NCBI GenBank assembly: GCA_030682595.1
Contig: JAUXNZ010000275.1
Coordinates: 1-10,062 of the forward strand
Direction: 5' to 3'
DNA length: 10,062 nt
Source of the DNA: Rhodocyclaceae bacterium
Lineage (GTDB): Bacteria > Pseudomonadota > Gammaproteobacteria > Burkholderiales > Rhodocyclaceae
Under the pieces are notes generated by a model. It ran no database searches, was not told where the DNA came from, and saw nothing but the letters and a program-made list of their open reading frames with translations. A program made the position numbers and the translations under genes. Shown one piece after another: positions 1-8,923 of this stretch. How positions within the stretch are numbered: the first letter of the stretch is position 1; each line of letters opens with the position of its first letter.

Positions 1-1
1 G

Positions 2-2554
<2,553 letters not shown>

Positions 2555-2558
2555 CCTT

Positions 2559-3689
2559 ATGGTCCGTCCCTTCAATTTCAGCGCCGGCCCCGCCGCCCTT
2601 CCAGAGGAAGTCTTGCGGCAGGCAGCCGACGAAATGCTCGACTGGCAGGGTTCCGGCATGTCGGTGATGGAAATGAGCCATCGCGGCAAGGAATTCACGC
2701 AGATCGTCAGCGCGGCCGAGGCCGATTTGCGCGAGCTGCTGGCGGTGCCGCCCAACTACCAGATCCTCTTCATGCAGGGCGGGGCGATTGCCCAAAACGC
2801 GCTCATCCCGCTGAACCTGCTGGGCGTGAAGAAAACCGCCGACTATGTGGTGACCGGCACCTGGTCGGCGAAGTCCTTCAAAGAGGCGAAGAAGTATTGC
2901 GCGCCCCATCTGGCCGCCGGCTCCCTGACCGGTCCCTACCTCGCCGTCCCCGAATTTACGACTGAGTTGGCTGACGCCGTCTCAGGGGCGCCGACTTTTC
3001 AATTGTCGGCCGATCCGGCCTATCTCTTCCTCTGCACCAACGAGACCATCGACGGCGTCGAGTTCCACGAGCTGCCGGATACCGCTGCGCTCGGGCGGCC
3101 CGACTTGCCCCTCGTGGCGGACATGTCGTCCCACATCCTCTCCCGGCCCATCGATGTTTCGCGCTACGGCCTGATCTTCGGCGGCGCGCAGAAGAACATC
3201 GGCCCGGCGGGCCTGACGCTGGTCATCGTGCGCGACGACCTGCTGGATCGCGCGTCGCCGCTGTGCCCCTCGGCCTTCGAGTTCAAGACCGTGGCGGCGA
3301 ATGGCTCGATGTACAACACGCCGCCGACCTACGGCATCTACATCGCCGGACTGGTCTTCCAATGGTTGAAGCGGCAAGGCGGGCTGGCGGCCATCGAGCA
3401 GCGCAACATCGCCAAGGCCGAGCTGCTCTATGGCTGCCTCGACGCCAGCGATTTCTACACGACCCGCGTCGAAAAGCCCTTCCGTTCGCGCATGAACGTG
3501 CCCTTCTTCCTCAAGGACGAATCACTCAACGAGGCCTTCCTCGCCGGAGCGAAGGATGCGGGGCTGCTGCAACTGAAGGGCCATAAATCGGTGGGTGGCA
3601 TGCGCGCCTCGATCTACAACGCCATGCCGCTGGCGGGAGTGCAGGCGCTGGTCGGCTACCTGAAGGAATTCGCGCGCAAACATGGCTAG
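2559..3689 (+). CDS. serC: Phosphoserine aminotransferase
   Basis: SerC is a class V PLP-dependent aminotransferase. It makes 3-phosphoserine from 3-phosphohydroxypyruvate and glutamate in serine synthesis, and also serves the analogous step of DXP-dependent pyridoxal phosphate synthesis. The N-terminus FNFSAGPAALPEEVL is diagnostic. The PLP lysine is K212 in GGAQKNIGPAG, and further family blocks are NETIDGVEF, DMSSHILSRPIDVSRYG, YNTPPTYGIY and the C-terminal KGHKSVGGMRASIYNAMP. At 376 residues it is about 14 longer than E. coli SerC. The excess is explained by an extra loop, residues 136-147 (ELADAVSGAPTF), lying between two conserved strands and encoded by a palindromic repeat described separately. 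The start ATG lies 4 bases after the gyrA stop with only a weak Shine-Dalgarno, suggesting translational coupling. The stop codon overlaps the start of pheA. Confidence 0.96.
   Translation: MVRPFNFSAGPAALPEEVLRQAADEMLDWQGSGMSVMEMSHRGKEFTQIVSAAEADLRELLAVPPNYQILFMQGGAIAQNALIPLNLLGVKKTADYVVTGTWSAKSFKEAKKYCAPHLAAGSLTGPYLAVPEFTTELADAVSGAPTFQLSADPAYLFLCTNETIDGVEFHELPDTAALGRPDLPLVADMSSHILSRPIDVSRYGLIFGGAQKNIGPAGLTLVIVRDDLLDRASPLCPSAFEFKTVAANGSMYNTPPTYGIYIAGLVFQWLKRQGGLAAIEQRNIAKAELLYGCLDASDFYTTRVEKPFRSRMNVPFFLKDESLNEAFLAGAKDAGLLQLKGHKSVGGMRASIYNAMPLAGVQALVGYLKEFARKHG
2964..2998 (+). repeat. In-frame palindromic repeat within serC (copy 1, shared with aroA)
   Basis: These 35 bases match 8034-8068 in aroA at 31 of 35 positions and are read in the same frame (ELADAVSGAPTF here, ESAGAVSRAPTL there). 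The ends form an inverted repeat, AGTTGGC at 2965-2971 and GCCGACT at 2990-2996, complementary in RNA with one G-U pair. The segment falls where typical betaproteobacterial SerC proteins run directly from the VPEFTT-like strand to QLSADPAY, so it is an addition of about 11-12 codons. Identity as a dispersed genomic element is inferred from the two copies in unrelated proteins. Confidence 0.72.
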
Positions 3690-4863
3690 CACGGAAGAAG
3701 AACTCGGCAAGTTGCGGGAGGGCATCGACCGGATCGACGGGGACGTGCTGCGCCTGCTTTCCGAGCGGGCAAGGCTCGCGCAGCGCGTCGGTGAAATCAA
3801 GCACGGCAGCAAGCAACACGCCGGGCCGTCCCAAGTGTTGCTTGGCCCCCTGGGGGGAGGAGGCCGCGAAGCGGCATCTTCGGGGGGGGCTGCTATCTAT
3901 CGTCCCGAGCGCGAAGCGCAGGTGCTCAGGCGCATCACCGCGACCAACCCGGGGCCGCTGCCCGAGGCGGCAGTGCGCACGATCTTCCGCGAGGTCATGT
4001 CGGCCTGCCTGGCCCTTGAACAGCCCTTGCGCATCGCTTATTTCGGGCCGGCCGGCACCTTCACCGAATCGGCGGCGAAAAAACATTTCGGTTCGGCACC
4101 CGCTTTTACCCCCTTCTTGACCATCGACGATGTCTTCCGCGCCGTCGAATCCGGCCAGGCCGATTACGGCGTGGTGCCGGTCGAAAACTCGACCGAGGGC
4201 TCGGTGGGGCGCACGCTGGACCTGCTGCTGACCACGCCCCTGATGATCTGCGGCGAGGTCAATCTGCGCATCCATCAGAACCTGATGTCCAGAACGGCGT
4301 CGCTGGACGGCGTGACAAAACTCTATTCGCATGCCCAGTCGCTGGCGCAGTGCCACGAATGGTTGAATCGCAACCTGGCCCGGGTTGACGGCGTACCGAT
4401 TGCCCGCGTGCCGGTCGCCAGCAACGCCGAAGCGGCGCGCATGGCGGCGCAGGATCCGGAAGCCTGCGCCATCGCCGGCGAGGCGGCGGCGCGACTGTAT
4501 GAGCTGAACATTCTTGCCGCCAACATCGAGGACGACCCCAACAACACCACGCGCTTCATCGCGCTGGCCAGCCATGACGCCGGTCCGTCGGGGAACGACA
4601 AGACCTCGTTTGTCTGCTCCGCCCAGAACAAGCCCGGCGCCGTGCACGACCTGCTGACACCCCTGAAAACCCACGGCGTATCGATGAGCCGCTTCGAGTC
4701 GCGCCCGGCGCGCGGTTTCGGCAACTCGCGCTGGGAATACGTGTTTTTCGTCGATATCGAAGGCCACCGACAGGACGCGAAACTGGCCGCCGCCCTCGAC
4801 GATTTGCGCGGCTGTGTCGGCTTTCTCAAGGAACTCGGTTCCTACCCGAAGGCGGGTAATTAA
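3682..4863 (+). CDS. pheA: Bifunctional chorismate mutase / prephenate dehydratase (P-protein)
   Basis: The P-protein converts chorismate to prephenate and then to phenylpyruvate, the committed route to phenylalanine. Residues 1 to about 110 are an AroQ-type chorismate mutase domain. R12, R29 and K40 match E. coli R11, R28 and K39, and R77/E78 match R51/E52. Residues about 116-297 are prephenate dehydratase, starting RIAYFGPAGTFTE and containing VVPVENSTEGSVG and the catalytic TTRF motif (T290). Residues about 307-388 are an ACT domain with KPGAVHDLL and ESRP (339-342), the phenylalanine-binding motifs for feedback inhibition. The oddity is an insert of about 28 residues (43-70, rich in Gly, Ala and Ser) in the loop between the first two mutase helices, encoded by a hairpin-rich element. 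The family normally passes straight from GEIKH to YRPERE. The start overlaps the serC stop by 8 bases, with AAGGAA at 3663-3668 as a possible ribosome binding site. Confidence 0.95.
   Translation: MASTEEELGKLREGIDRIDGDVLRLLSERARLAQRVGEIKHGSKQHAGPSQVLLGPLGGGGREAASSGGAAIYRPEREAQVLRRITATNPGPLPEAAVRTIFREVMSACLALEQPLRIAYFGPAGTFTESAAKKHFGSAPAFTPFLTIDDVFRAVESGQADYGVVPVENSTEGSVGRTLDLLLTTPLMICGEVNLRIHQNLMSRTASLDGVTKLYSHAQSLAQCHEWLNRNLARVDGVPIARVPVASNAEAARMAAQDPEACAIAGEAAARLYELNILAANIEDDPNNTTRFIALASHDAGPSGNDKTSFVCSAQNKPGAVHDLLTPLKTHGVSMSRFESRPARGFGNSRWEYVFFVDIEGHRQDAKLAAALDDLRGCVGFLKELGSYPKAGN
3808..3891 (+). repeat. Hairpin-rich in-frame insert within pheA
   Basis: This segment of about 84 bases (28 codons) has no counterpart in usual PheA sequences and is packed with symmetry. 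AAGCAACAC (3811-3819) pairs with GTGTTGCTT (3835-3843). Alternatively CCAAG (3831-3835) pairs with CTTGG (3841-3845). CCCCC (3846-3850) faces GGGGGG (3852-3857), and GCCGC (3863-3867) pairs with GCGGC (3871-3875) across a GAA loop. An eight-G run follows at 3882-3889. The composition, much more G/C-biased and low-complexity than flanking pheA, resembles REP/palindromic intergenic repeats rather than coding sequence. It encodes a Gly/Ala/Ser/Pro-rich loop. Exact boundaries are uncertain by a few codons, and I see no second copy in this window. Confidence 0.7.
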
Positions 4864-4869
4864 TTGAAT

Positions 4870-4873
4870 GAGG
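4870..4873 (+). promoter_or_regulatory. Ribosome binding site that sets the hisC start
   Basis: GAGG at 4870-4873 sits 5 bases before the ATG at 4879. This favours ATG 4879 over the in-frame TTG at 4864, which directly abuts the pheA stop codon and has no purine-rich sequence in its own right place. Confidence 0.6.
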
Positions 4874-4878
4874 CTGGC

Positions 4879-5967
4879 ATGAGCATTACCGAACAGGCGT
4901 TGTCCTACATCCGCGGCATTTCCCCCTATGTGCCGGGCAAGCCGATCACCGAACTGGCCCGCGACATGGGGCTGCCGGTGGAAAAAATCGTCAAGCTGGC
5001 CTCCAACGAAAATCCGCTGGGCATGAGTCCGCGGGCGCGTGCGGCGGTGGAGCAGGCGATTGCCGGCCTCGGGCGCTATCCCGACCAGTTTGAACTGATC
5101 GCGGCGCTGGCCGAACGGCTTGGCGTGGGACAAGACCAGGTCGTCCTCGGCAACGGCTCGAACGACGTGCTCGATCTGGCGGCGCGGGTGTTTCTCGCTC
5201 CGGGGCGTTCGTCCGTGTTCGCCCAGCACGCCTTCGCCGTTTATCCGCTGGCGACCATGAGCACCGGCGCGGAATGCATCGCCGTGCCGGCGCAGCATTA
5301 CGGCCACGATCTGGCTGCCATGCGCGTCGCGATCCGGCCGGATACGCGGCTCGTCTGGATCGCCAATCCGAACAATCCGACCGGCAACTTCTTGCCCTAT
5401 CCGGAAATCCATGCCTTTTTGCGGACGGTTCCGGCCGACGTGGCGGTCGTGCTCGACGAGGCCTACAACGATTACCTGCCGCCCGCCGAGCGCGTCGATA
5501 CCGTCGCCTGGCTCAAGGAATTTCCCAACCTGATCATCACGCGCACCTTCTCGAAGATCTACGGCCTGGCCGGACTGCGGGTCGGTTTCGCGGTCGCCGC
5601 GCCGGAACTTGCCGACCTGCTGAATCGTGTCCGCCAGCCCTTCAATCTGAACAACCTGGCGCTGGTGGCGGCCCGCGCGGCGCTCGACGATCACCTGTTT
5701 GTCGCCGAGTCCTACCAGCTTAACCGGCGCGGCATGGAACAGATCGTCGCCGGCCTGAAGCGTCTGGGGCTTGAGCACATTCCCTCGCATGGCAACTTTG
5801 TCACCTTTGCCGTGGGTGATGGCGCAGCGGTGAATCGGAAGTTGCTGAAACAGGGCGTGATCGTGCGGCCCATCGGCGGTTATGGCCTGCCGAATCATTT
5901 GCGTGTGACCATTGGTCTCGAAACCGAGAATGCGCGCTTCCTCGCAGCACTGGAGCAGGCGCTCTGA
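4879..5967 (+). CDS. hisC: HisC-family aminotransferase (histidinol-phosphate / aromatic)
   Basis: This is a fold-type I PLP aminotransferase of the histidinol-phosphate aminotransferase family. It shows the substrate-side GRYPDQ motif, LGNGSNDVLDL, NPNNPTG (163-169), LDEAYNDY with the PLP-ring aspartate D193, and the Schiff-base lysine K226 in TRTFSKIYGLAGLRVG. A C-terminal NHLRVTIG provides the carboxylate-binding arginine. The length of 362 residues is normal. Its place between pheA and tyrA is the conserved position of the 'hisHb/hisC2' paralogue, which is thought to transaminate prephenate or phenylpyruvate/4-hydroxyphenylpyruvate as well as, or instead of, imidazole acetol phosphate. 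I infer an aromatic role from context only. Whether a second hisC exists in a his operon cannot be seen here. A TTG start at 4864 would add five residues. The stop TGA shares its last base with the tyrA ATG. Confidence 0.93.
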   Translation: MSITEQALSYIRGISPYVPGKPITELARDMGLPVEKIVKLASNENPLGMSPRARAAVEQAIAGLGRYPDQFELIAALAERLGVGQDQVVLGNGSNDVLDLAARVFLAPGRSSVFAQHAFAVYPLATMSTGAECIAVPAQHYGHDLAAMRVAIRPDTRLVWIANPNNPTGNFLPYPEIHAFLRTVPADVAVVLDEAYNDYLPPAERVDTVAWLKEFPNLIITRTFSKIYGLAGLRVGFAVAAPELADLLNRVRQPFNLNNLALVAARAALDDHLFVAESYQLNRRGMEQIVAGLKRLGLEHIPSHGNFVTFAVGDGAAVNRKLLKQGVIVRPIGGYGLPNHLRVTIGLETENARFLAALEQAL

Positions 5968-6839
5968 TGAGCAGAAAAGTTGTTGTCTGCGGTGTCGGAC
6001 TCATCGGCGGCTCATTCGCTCTCGCCATCAAGTCGGCGCTGGCGGGACGGCGTTGCCCGCGCATTGTCGGCATGGGCCGCACCCGCGCGCCGCTGGAGCA
6101 GGCGCTGCAACTCGGTGTAATCGACGAAATCGGCACTGACTGGGCAAGTGCTCTGCCAGGGGCCGACCTGGTGCTGCTCGGCATGCCGGTCGGCCAGATG
6201 CTGCCGGTGATGCAGGCCCTGGCGCCGCATCTCGAACCACAGACTCTCGTCACCGATGGTGGCAGCACCAAGACCGATGTGGTCGCCGCCGCGCGCGTGG
6301 CGTTTGGCAACAAGATTGGCCAATTCATTCCCGGCCATCCGATTGCCGGCGCGGAGAAGAGCGGCGTGAGCGCGGCGAAATCCGATCTGTATGTAAACAA
6401 ACGCGTGGTGCTGACGCCGCTGCCAGAAAATGCCGCGGCAGACGTCAAGGCGCTCTCCACGGTCTGGGAGATCTGCGGCGCAAAGGTGTCAGAACTCGCG
6501 CCCGGCGAACATGACCGCGTCTTCGCCGCCGTGAGCCATCTGCCGCATCTGCTGGCCTTCGCCCTGGTGCATGATCTGGCCATCCGCGATAATGCCGATC
6601 AGCTATTCGGTTTTGCCGCCAGCGGCTTCCGCGACTTCACGCGCATCGCCAGCAGTCATCCCGAAATGTGGCGCGACATCTGCATCGCCAATCGCAATGC
6701 GCTGCTCAAGGAACTCGACGCCTTCATGCTGGAACTGCTGAAGACGCGCGTCCTGCTGGCCAGCGCCGACAACACCGGCCTCGAAGCCATGTTCGCCACG
6801 GCGCGCGCGCGGCGCGACGCCTGGCTCGAAACCCTTTGA
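5967..6839 (+). CDS. tyrA: Prephenate/arogenate dehydrogenase (TyrA family)
   Basis: TyrA oxidatively decarboxylates prephenate to 4-hydroxyphenylpyruvate, or arogenate to tyrosine. A Rossmann dinucleotide-binding site opens the protein (VVVCGVGLIGGSFA, GxGxxG at 9-14). The second beta strand ends in GMGRT with Arg at residue 38 and no acidic residue, which favours NADP(H) over NAD(H). HPIAGAE (H124) and HLPH (H191, H194) are conserved catalytic/substrate-site blocks of the family, followed by SGFRDFTRIASSHPEMW. At 290 residues it is a stand-alone catalytic TyrA without a fused mutase, AroA or ACT domain, unlike the E. coli T-protein or the pseudomonad TyrA-AroA fusion. The start overlaps the hisC stop by one base (TGATG), a classic coupling arrangement, with GGAG at 5952-5955. 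Arogenate preference is possible, as reported for betaproteobacterial TyrA (Nitrosomonas), but is not shown by the sequence. Confidence 0.94.
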   Translation: MSRKVVVCGVGLIGGSFALAIKSALAGRRCPRIVGMGRTRAPLEQALQLGVIDEIGTDWASALPGADLVLLGMPVGQMLPVMQALAPHLEPQTLVTDGGSTKTDVVAAARVAFGNKIGQFIPGHPIAGAEKSGVSAAKSDLYVNKRVVLTPLPENAAADVKALSTVWEICGAKVSELAPGEHDRVFAAVSHLPHLLAFALVHDLAIRDNADQLFGFAASGFRDFTRIASSHPEMWRDICIANRNALLKELDAFMLELLKTRVLLASADNTGLEAMFATARARRDAWLETL

Positions 6840-6851
6840 TTTTCCCTGGCG

Positions 6852-8897
6852 ATGATGGAATTCATTCAACTTCAACCCTTGAGTCGTGCTGCCGGCACGG
6901 TACGGCTACCCGGCTCCAAAAGCATTTCCAACCGCATGCTGTTGCTGGCCGCGCTGGCAACCGGCGAGACCGAAATTCGCGATCTGCTCGATTCGGACGA
7001 CACACGCGTGATGCTGGCGGCGCTGGCAAAAGTCGGCGTTAACGTAACCCCGGTAACCCCGGTGACGGCGATTGGCCAGAATGCCTACCGCGTTACCGGT
7101 TGCGCGGGCGTGTTTCCGGGCAAGGACGCCGCTCTGTTCATGGGCAACGCCGGTACGGCGATTCGGCCGCTGACGGCGGCGCTGGCATTATCTGGCGGGC
7201 ATTACTGCGTGAGTGGCGTGCCGCGCATGCACGAGCGGCCGATCGGCGATCTGGTCGACGGCCTGCGGCAGATCGGCTGCGACGTGCGTTACACGGGCAA
7301 CGCGGGCTTCCCGCCGCTGGAAATATTTCCGGCGCGGGTGAATCTGGCTGAGCCGATTCGCGTGCGCGGCGATGTGTCGTCGCAGTTCCTCACCGCCTTG
7401 TTGATGGCCTTGCCCCTCACCGGCAAGACGGCAGTCATCGAAATGACGACCGAGTTGATCTCCAAGCCCTACATCGAAATCACGCTGAATCTGATGGCGC
7501 GTTTCGGCGTGACGGTTGAGCGGGAGGGCTGGCGGCGGTTCACGATTCCGGCGGGCCCGGGCTATCGCAGCCCCGGCGTCGTGCATGTCGAAGGCGATGC
7601 TTCGTCGGCCTCCTATTTTCTGGCGGCGGGCGCCATTGGCGGCGGGCCGGTGCGTGTCGAGGGCGTGGGGCGGCAGAGTATCCAGGGCGATGTGAAATTC
7701 GCCAATGCGCTGGAAACGATGGGCGCGCGGATTAGCTGGGGCGACAACTGGATCGAAGCCAGTGCGCCTGCCGATGGCCAACTGAAGGCTTTTGATCTCG
7801 ATCTCAATCACATTCCCGATGCGGCGATGACGCTGGCGGTGGCAGCGCTGTTCGCGGACGGGAAATGCACCCTGCGCAATATCGCGTCCTGGCGGGTCAA
7901 GGAAACCGACCGCATCGTCGCGATGGCGACGGAATTGCGCAAGCTAGGCGCGACGGTGGAAGAGGGCGATGACTGGATCGCCGTCTCAATGCCACCAAGC
8001 AAGTCGGCTGGCGCCGTCTCAATGCCACCAAGCGAGTCGGCTGGCGCCGTCTCGCGGGCGCCGACTTTGCAGGCCAATGTGGGGATCGACACCTACGACG
8101 ATCACCGTGTCGCGATGTGCTTTGCGCTCGCCGCGCTGGGTGGCGTGCCGGTGCGGATCAATGATCCGGGGTGCGTCGCCAAGACCTTTCCGCACTATTT
8201 CGATGCTTTCGGCGCGATTGCCGCGCCGGTGATCGCCATCGACGGTCCCTCGGCTTCGGGCAAGGGCACGGTGGCGCAGCGGGTGGCGGCGGCGCTGGGG
8301 TTTCATTTTCTCGACAGTGGCGCGCTTTACCGGCTGACCGCGCTGGCGGCGCTCCGCGCGGGGGTGGCCTGGGATGACGAAGCGGCGGTGGCGGCGGTGG
8401 CGGCCCAGTTGCCGGCCAAATTTTCGGGGGAGCAAACTTTTCTGGACGGCGACGACGTGAGCGCGGCCATCCGGACGGAAGAGGTCGGCATCGGCGCCTC
8501 GAAAATTGCCGCGCTGCCCGCCGTGCGGAGCGCCTTGCTCGAACGCCAACGCGCCTACCGGCGCTTTCCCGGACTGGTGGCGGATGGGCGCGACATGGGC
8601 TCGGTGATCTTCCCGGCGGCAGAGGTCAAGGTGTTTTTGACCGCGTCGGCCGAGGCGCGAGCGGAAAGACGTTATAAGCAGTTGATCGACAAGGGAATGC
8701 CTGATAACATGCGTCCCCTTTTGCAGGACATCCTGCAGGAACTGCGGGGGCGCGATGCGCGCGATGCCGCGCGCAGTGTTGCGCCCCTCAGACGATGTGA
8801 CGATGCCGACCTGGTGGATACCACCGAGTTGAACATCGACGAAGCCGTGGCAGCCGTGATGGAAAGTGTCCGTCCCCGGTTGCCGTTTTTAAACTAA
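6852..8897 (+). CDS. aroA-cmk: EPSP synthase - cytidylate kinase fusion
   Basis: One uninterrupted frame of 681 residues encodes two enzymes. Residues 1 to about 455 are 3-phosphoshikimate 1-carboxyvinyltransferase, which makes EPSP from shikimate-3-phosphate and PEP. Motifs are LPGSKSISNR, GNAGTAIRP (98-106), SSQFLTALLMA, EGDASSASYF, NHIPDAAMT with catalytic D323, KETDR with E351, and TYDDHR. GNAGTAxRP is the class I, glyphosate-sensitive type. Residues from about 457 are cytidylate kinase, which phosphorylates CMP/dCMP, with P-loop GPSASGKGT (465-473), DGRDMG (578-583) and RDARDAARSVAPL. AroA normally ends just after KTFPHYFDAF; here it runs straight into APVIAIDGP with almost no linker. 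Such fusions are known in betaproteobacteria. Two segments in AroA are repeat-derived: a VTP duplication (65-70) and an insert of about 23 residues near 379-411. ATG 6855 is an equally good start, aligning with E. coli Met1. No strong ribosome binding site is visible. Confidence 0.95.
   Translation: MMEFIQLQPLSRAAGTVRLPGSKSISNRMLLLAALATGETEIRDLLDSDDTRVMLAALAKVGVNVTPVTPVTAIGQNAYRVTGCAGVFPGKDAALFMGNAGTAIRPLTAALALSGGHYCVSGVPRMHERPIGDLVDGLRQIGCDVRYTGNAGFPPLEIFPARVNLAEPIRVRGDVSSQFLTALLMALPLTGKTAVIEMTTELISKPYIEITLNLMARFGVTVEREGWRRFTIPAGPGYRSPGVVHVEGDASSASYFLAAGAIGGGPVRVEGVGRQSIQGDVKFANALETMGARISWGDNWIEASAPADGQLKAFDLDLNHIPDAAMTLAVAALFADGKCTLRNIASWRVKETDRIVAMATELRKLGATVEEGDDWIAVSMPPSKSAGAVSMPPSESAGAVSRAPTLQANVGIDTYDDHRVAMCFALAALGGVPVRINDPGCVAKTFPHYFDAFGAIAAPVIAIDGPSASGKGTVAQRVAAALGFHFLDSGALYRLTALAALRAGVAWDDEAAVAAVAAQLPAKFSGEQTFLDGDDVSAAIRTEEVGIGASKIAALPAVRSALLERQRAYRRFPGLVADGRDMGSVIFPAAEVKVFLTASAEARAERRYKQLIDKGMPDNMRPLLQDILQELRGRDARDAARSVAPLRRCDDADLVDTTELNIDEAVAAVMESVRPRLPFLN
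7979..8053 (+). repeat. 33-base tandem direct repeat inside aroA
   Basis: Two consecutive 33-base units (7979-8011 and 8012-8044) differ at one base (A 8001 versus G 8034) and are followed by 9 bases of a third unit (8045-8053). Each unit encodes the 11 residues AVSMPPS[K/E]SAG, so the single difference changes Lys384 to Glu395. E. coli AroA has about 10 residues between the corresponding strand and the TYNDHR motif; here there are about 33, so the repeat and its tail account for the excess. The last part overlaps the palindromic repeat shared with serC. Confidence 0.85.
8034..8068 (+). repeat. In-frame palindromic repeat within aroA (copy 2, shared with serC)
   Basis: These 35 bases match serC 2964-2998 at 31 of 35 positions in the same frame. 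The inverted repeat is perfect here: AGTCGGC (8035-8041) and GCCGACT (8060-8066), with an inner GCC/GGC able to extend the stem. The left 20 bases also occur at 8001-8020 in the first tandem unit (one mismatch), giving a complete copy plus a left-half copy. It encodes ESAGAVSRAPTL just ahead of the conserved IDTYDDHR block of EPSP synthase. Confidence 0.72.
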
Positions 8898-8905
8898 CCC
8901 GTTGT

Positions 8906-8923
8906 CAAGACGGATATTTCTTG
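8906..8923 (+). promoter_or_regulatory. Possible small hairpin in the rpsA leader
   Basis: In the 41-base gap between cmk and rpsA, CAAGA (8906-8910) can pair with TCTTG (8919-8923) around an 8-base loop, next to the only Shine-Dalgarno-like bases (GGAA, 8923-8926). Pairing is short, so this is tentative. It would fit the family knowledge that rpsA leaders are structured, lack a strong Shine-Dalgarno and are autoregulated by S1 in enterobacteria. No T-run follows, so it is not a good terminator. Confidence 0.25.

Noticed and set aside
3846..3880. GC-rich hairpins in pheA as a transcription terminator or attenuator
   Set aside because: The stems are followed by a G run, not a T run, and lie well inside an intact coding frame.
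3526..5898. Long minus-strand open frame (790 codons) opposite serC-pheA-hisC
   Set aside because: It spans three well-identified genes on the other strand and has no recognisable motif; an antisense artefact of codon bias.
7029..7038. AAAGTCGGCG in aroA, the reverse complement of the repeat's right arm
   Set aside because: It encodes the native AroA residues KVGV and has no partner arm nearby; most likely coincidence.
8682..8710. Possible sigma70 promoter inside cmk for rpsA (TTGATC, 17 bases, TAACAT)
   Set aside because: Only 4 of 6 matches in each box, inside a conserved coding stretch (QLIDKGMPDNM); too weak to list, although an rpsA promoter within cmk is known in E. coli.
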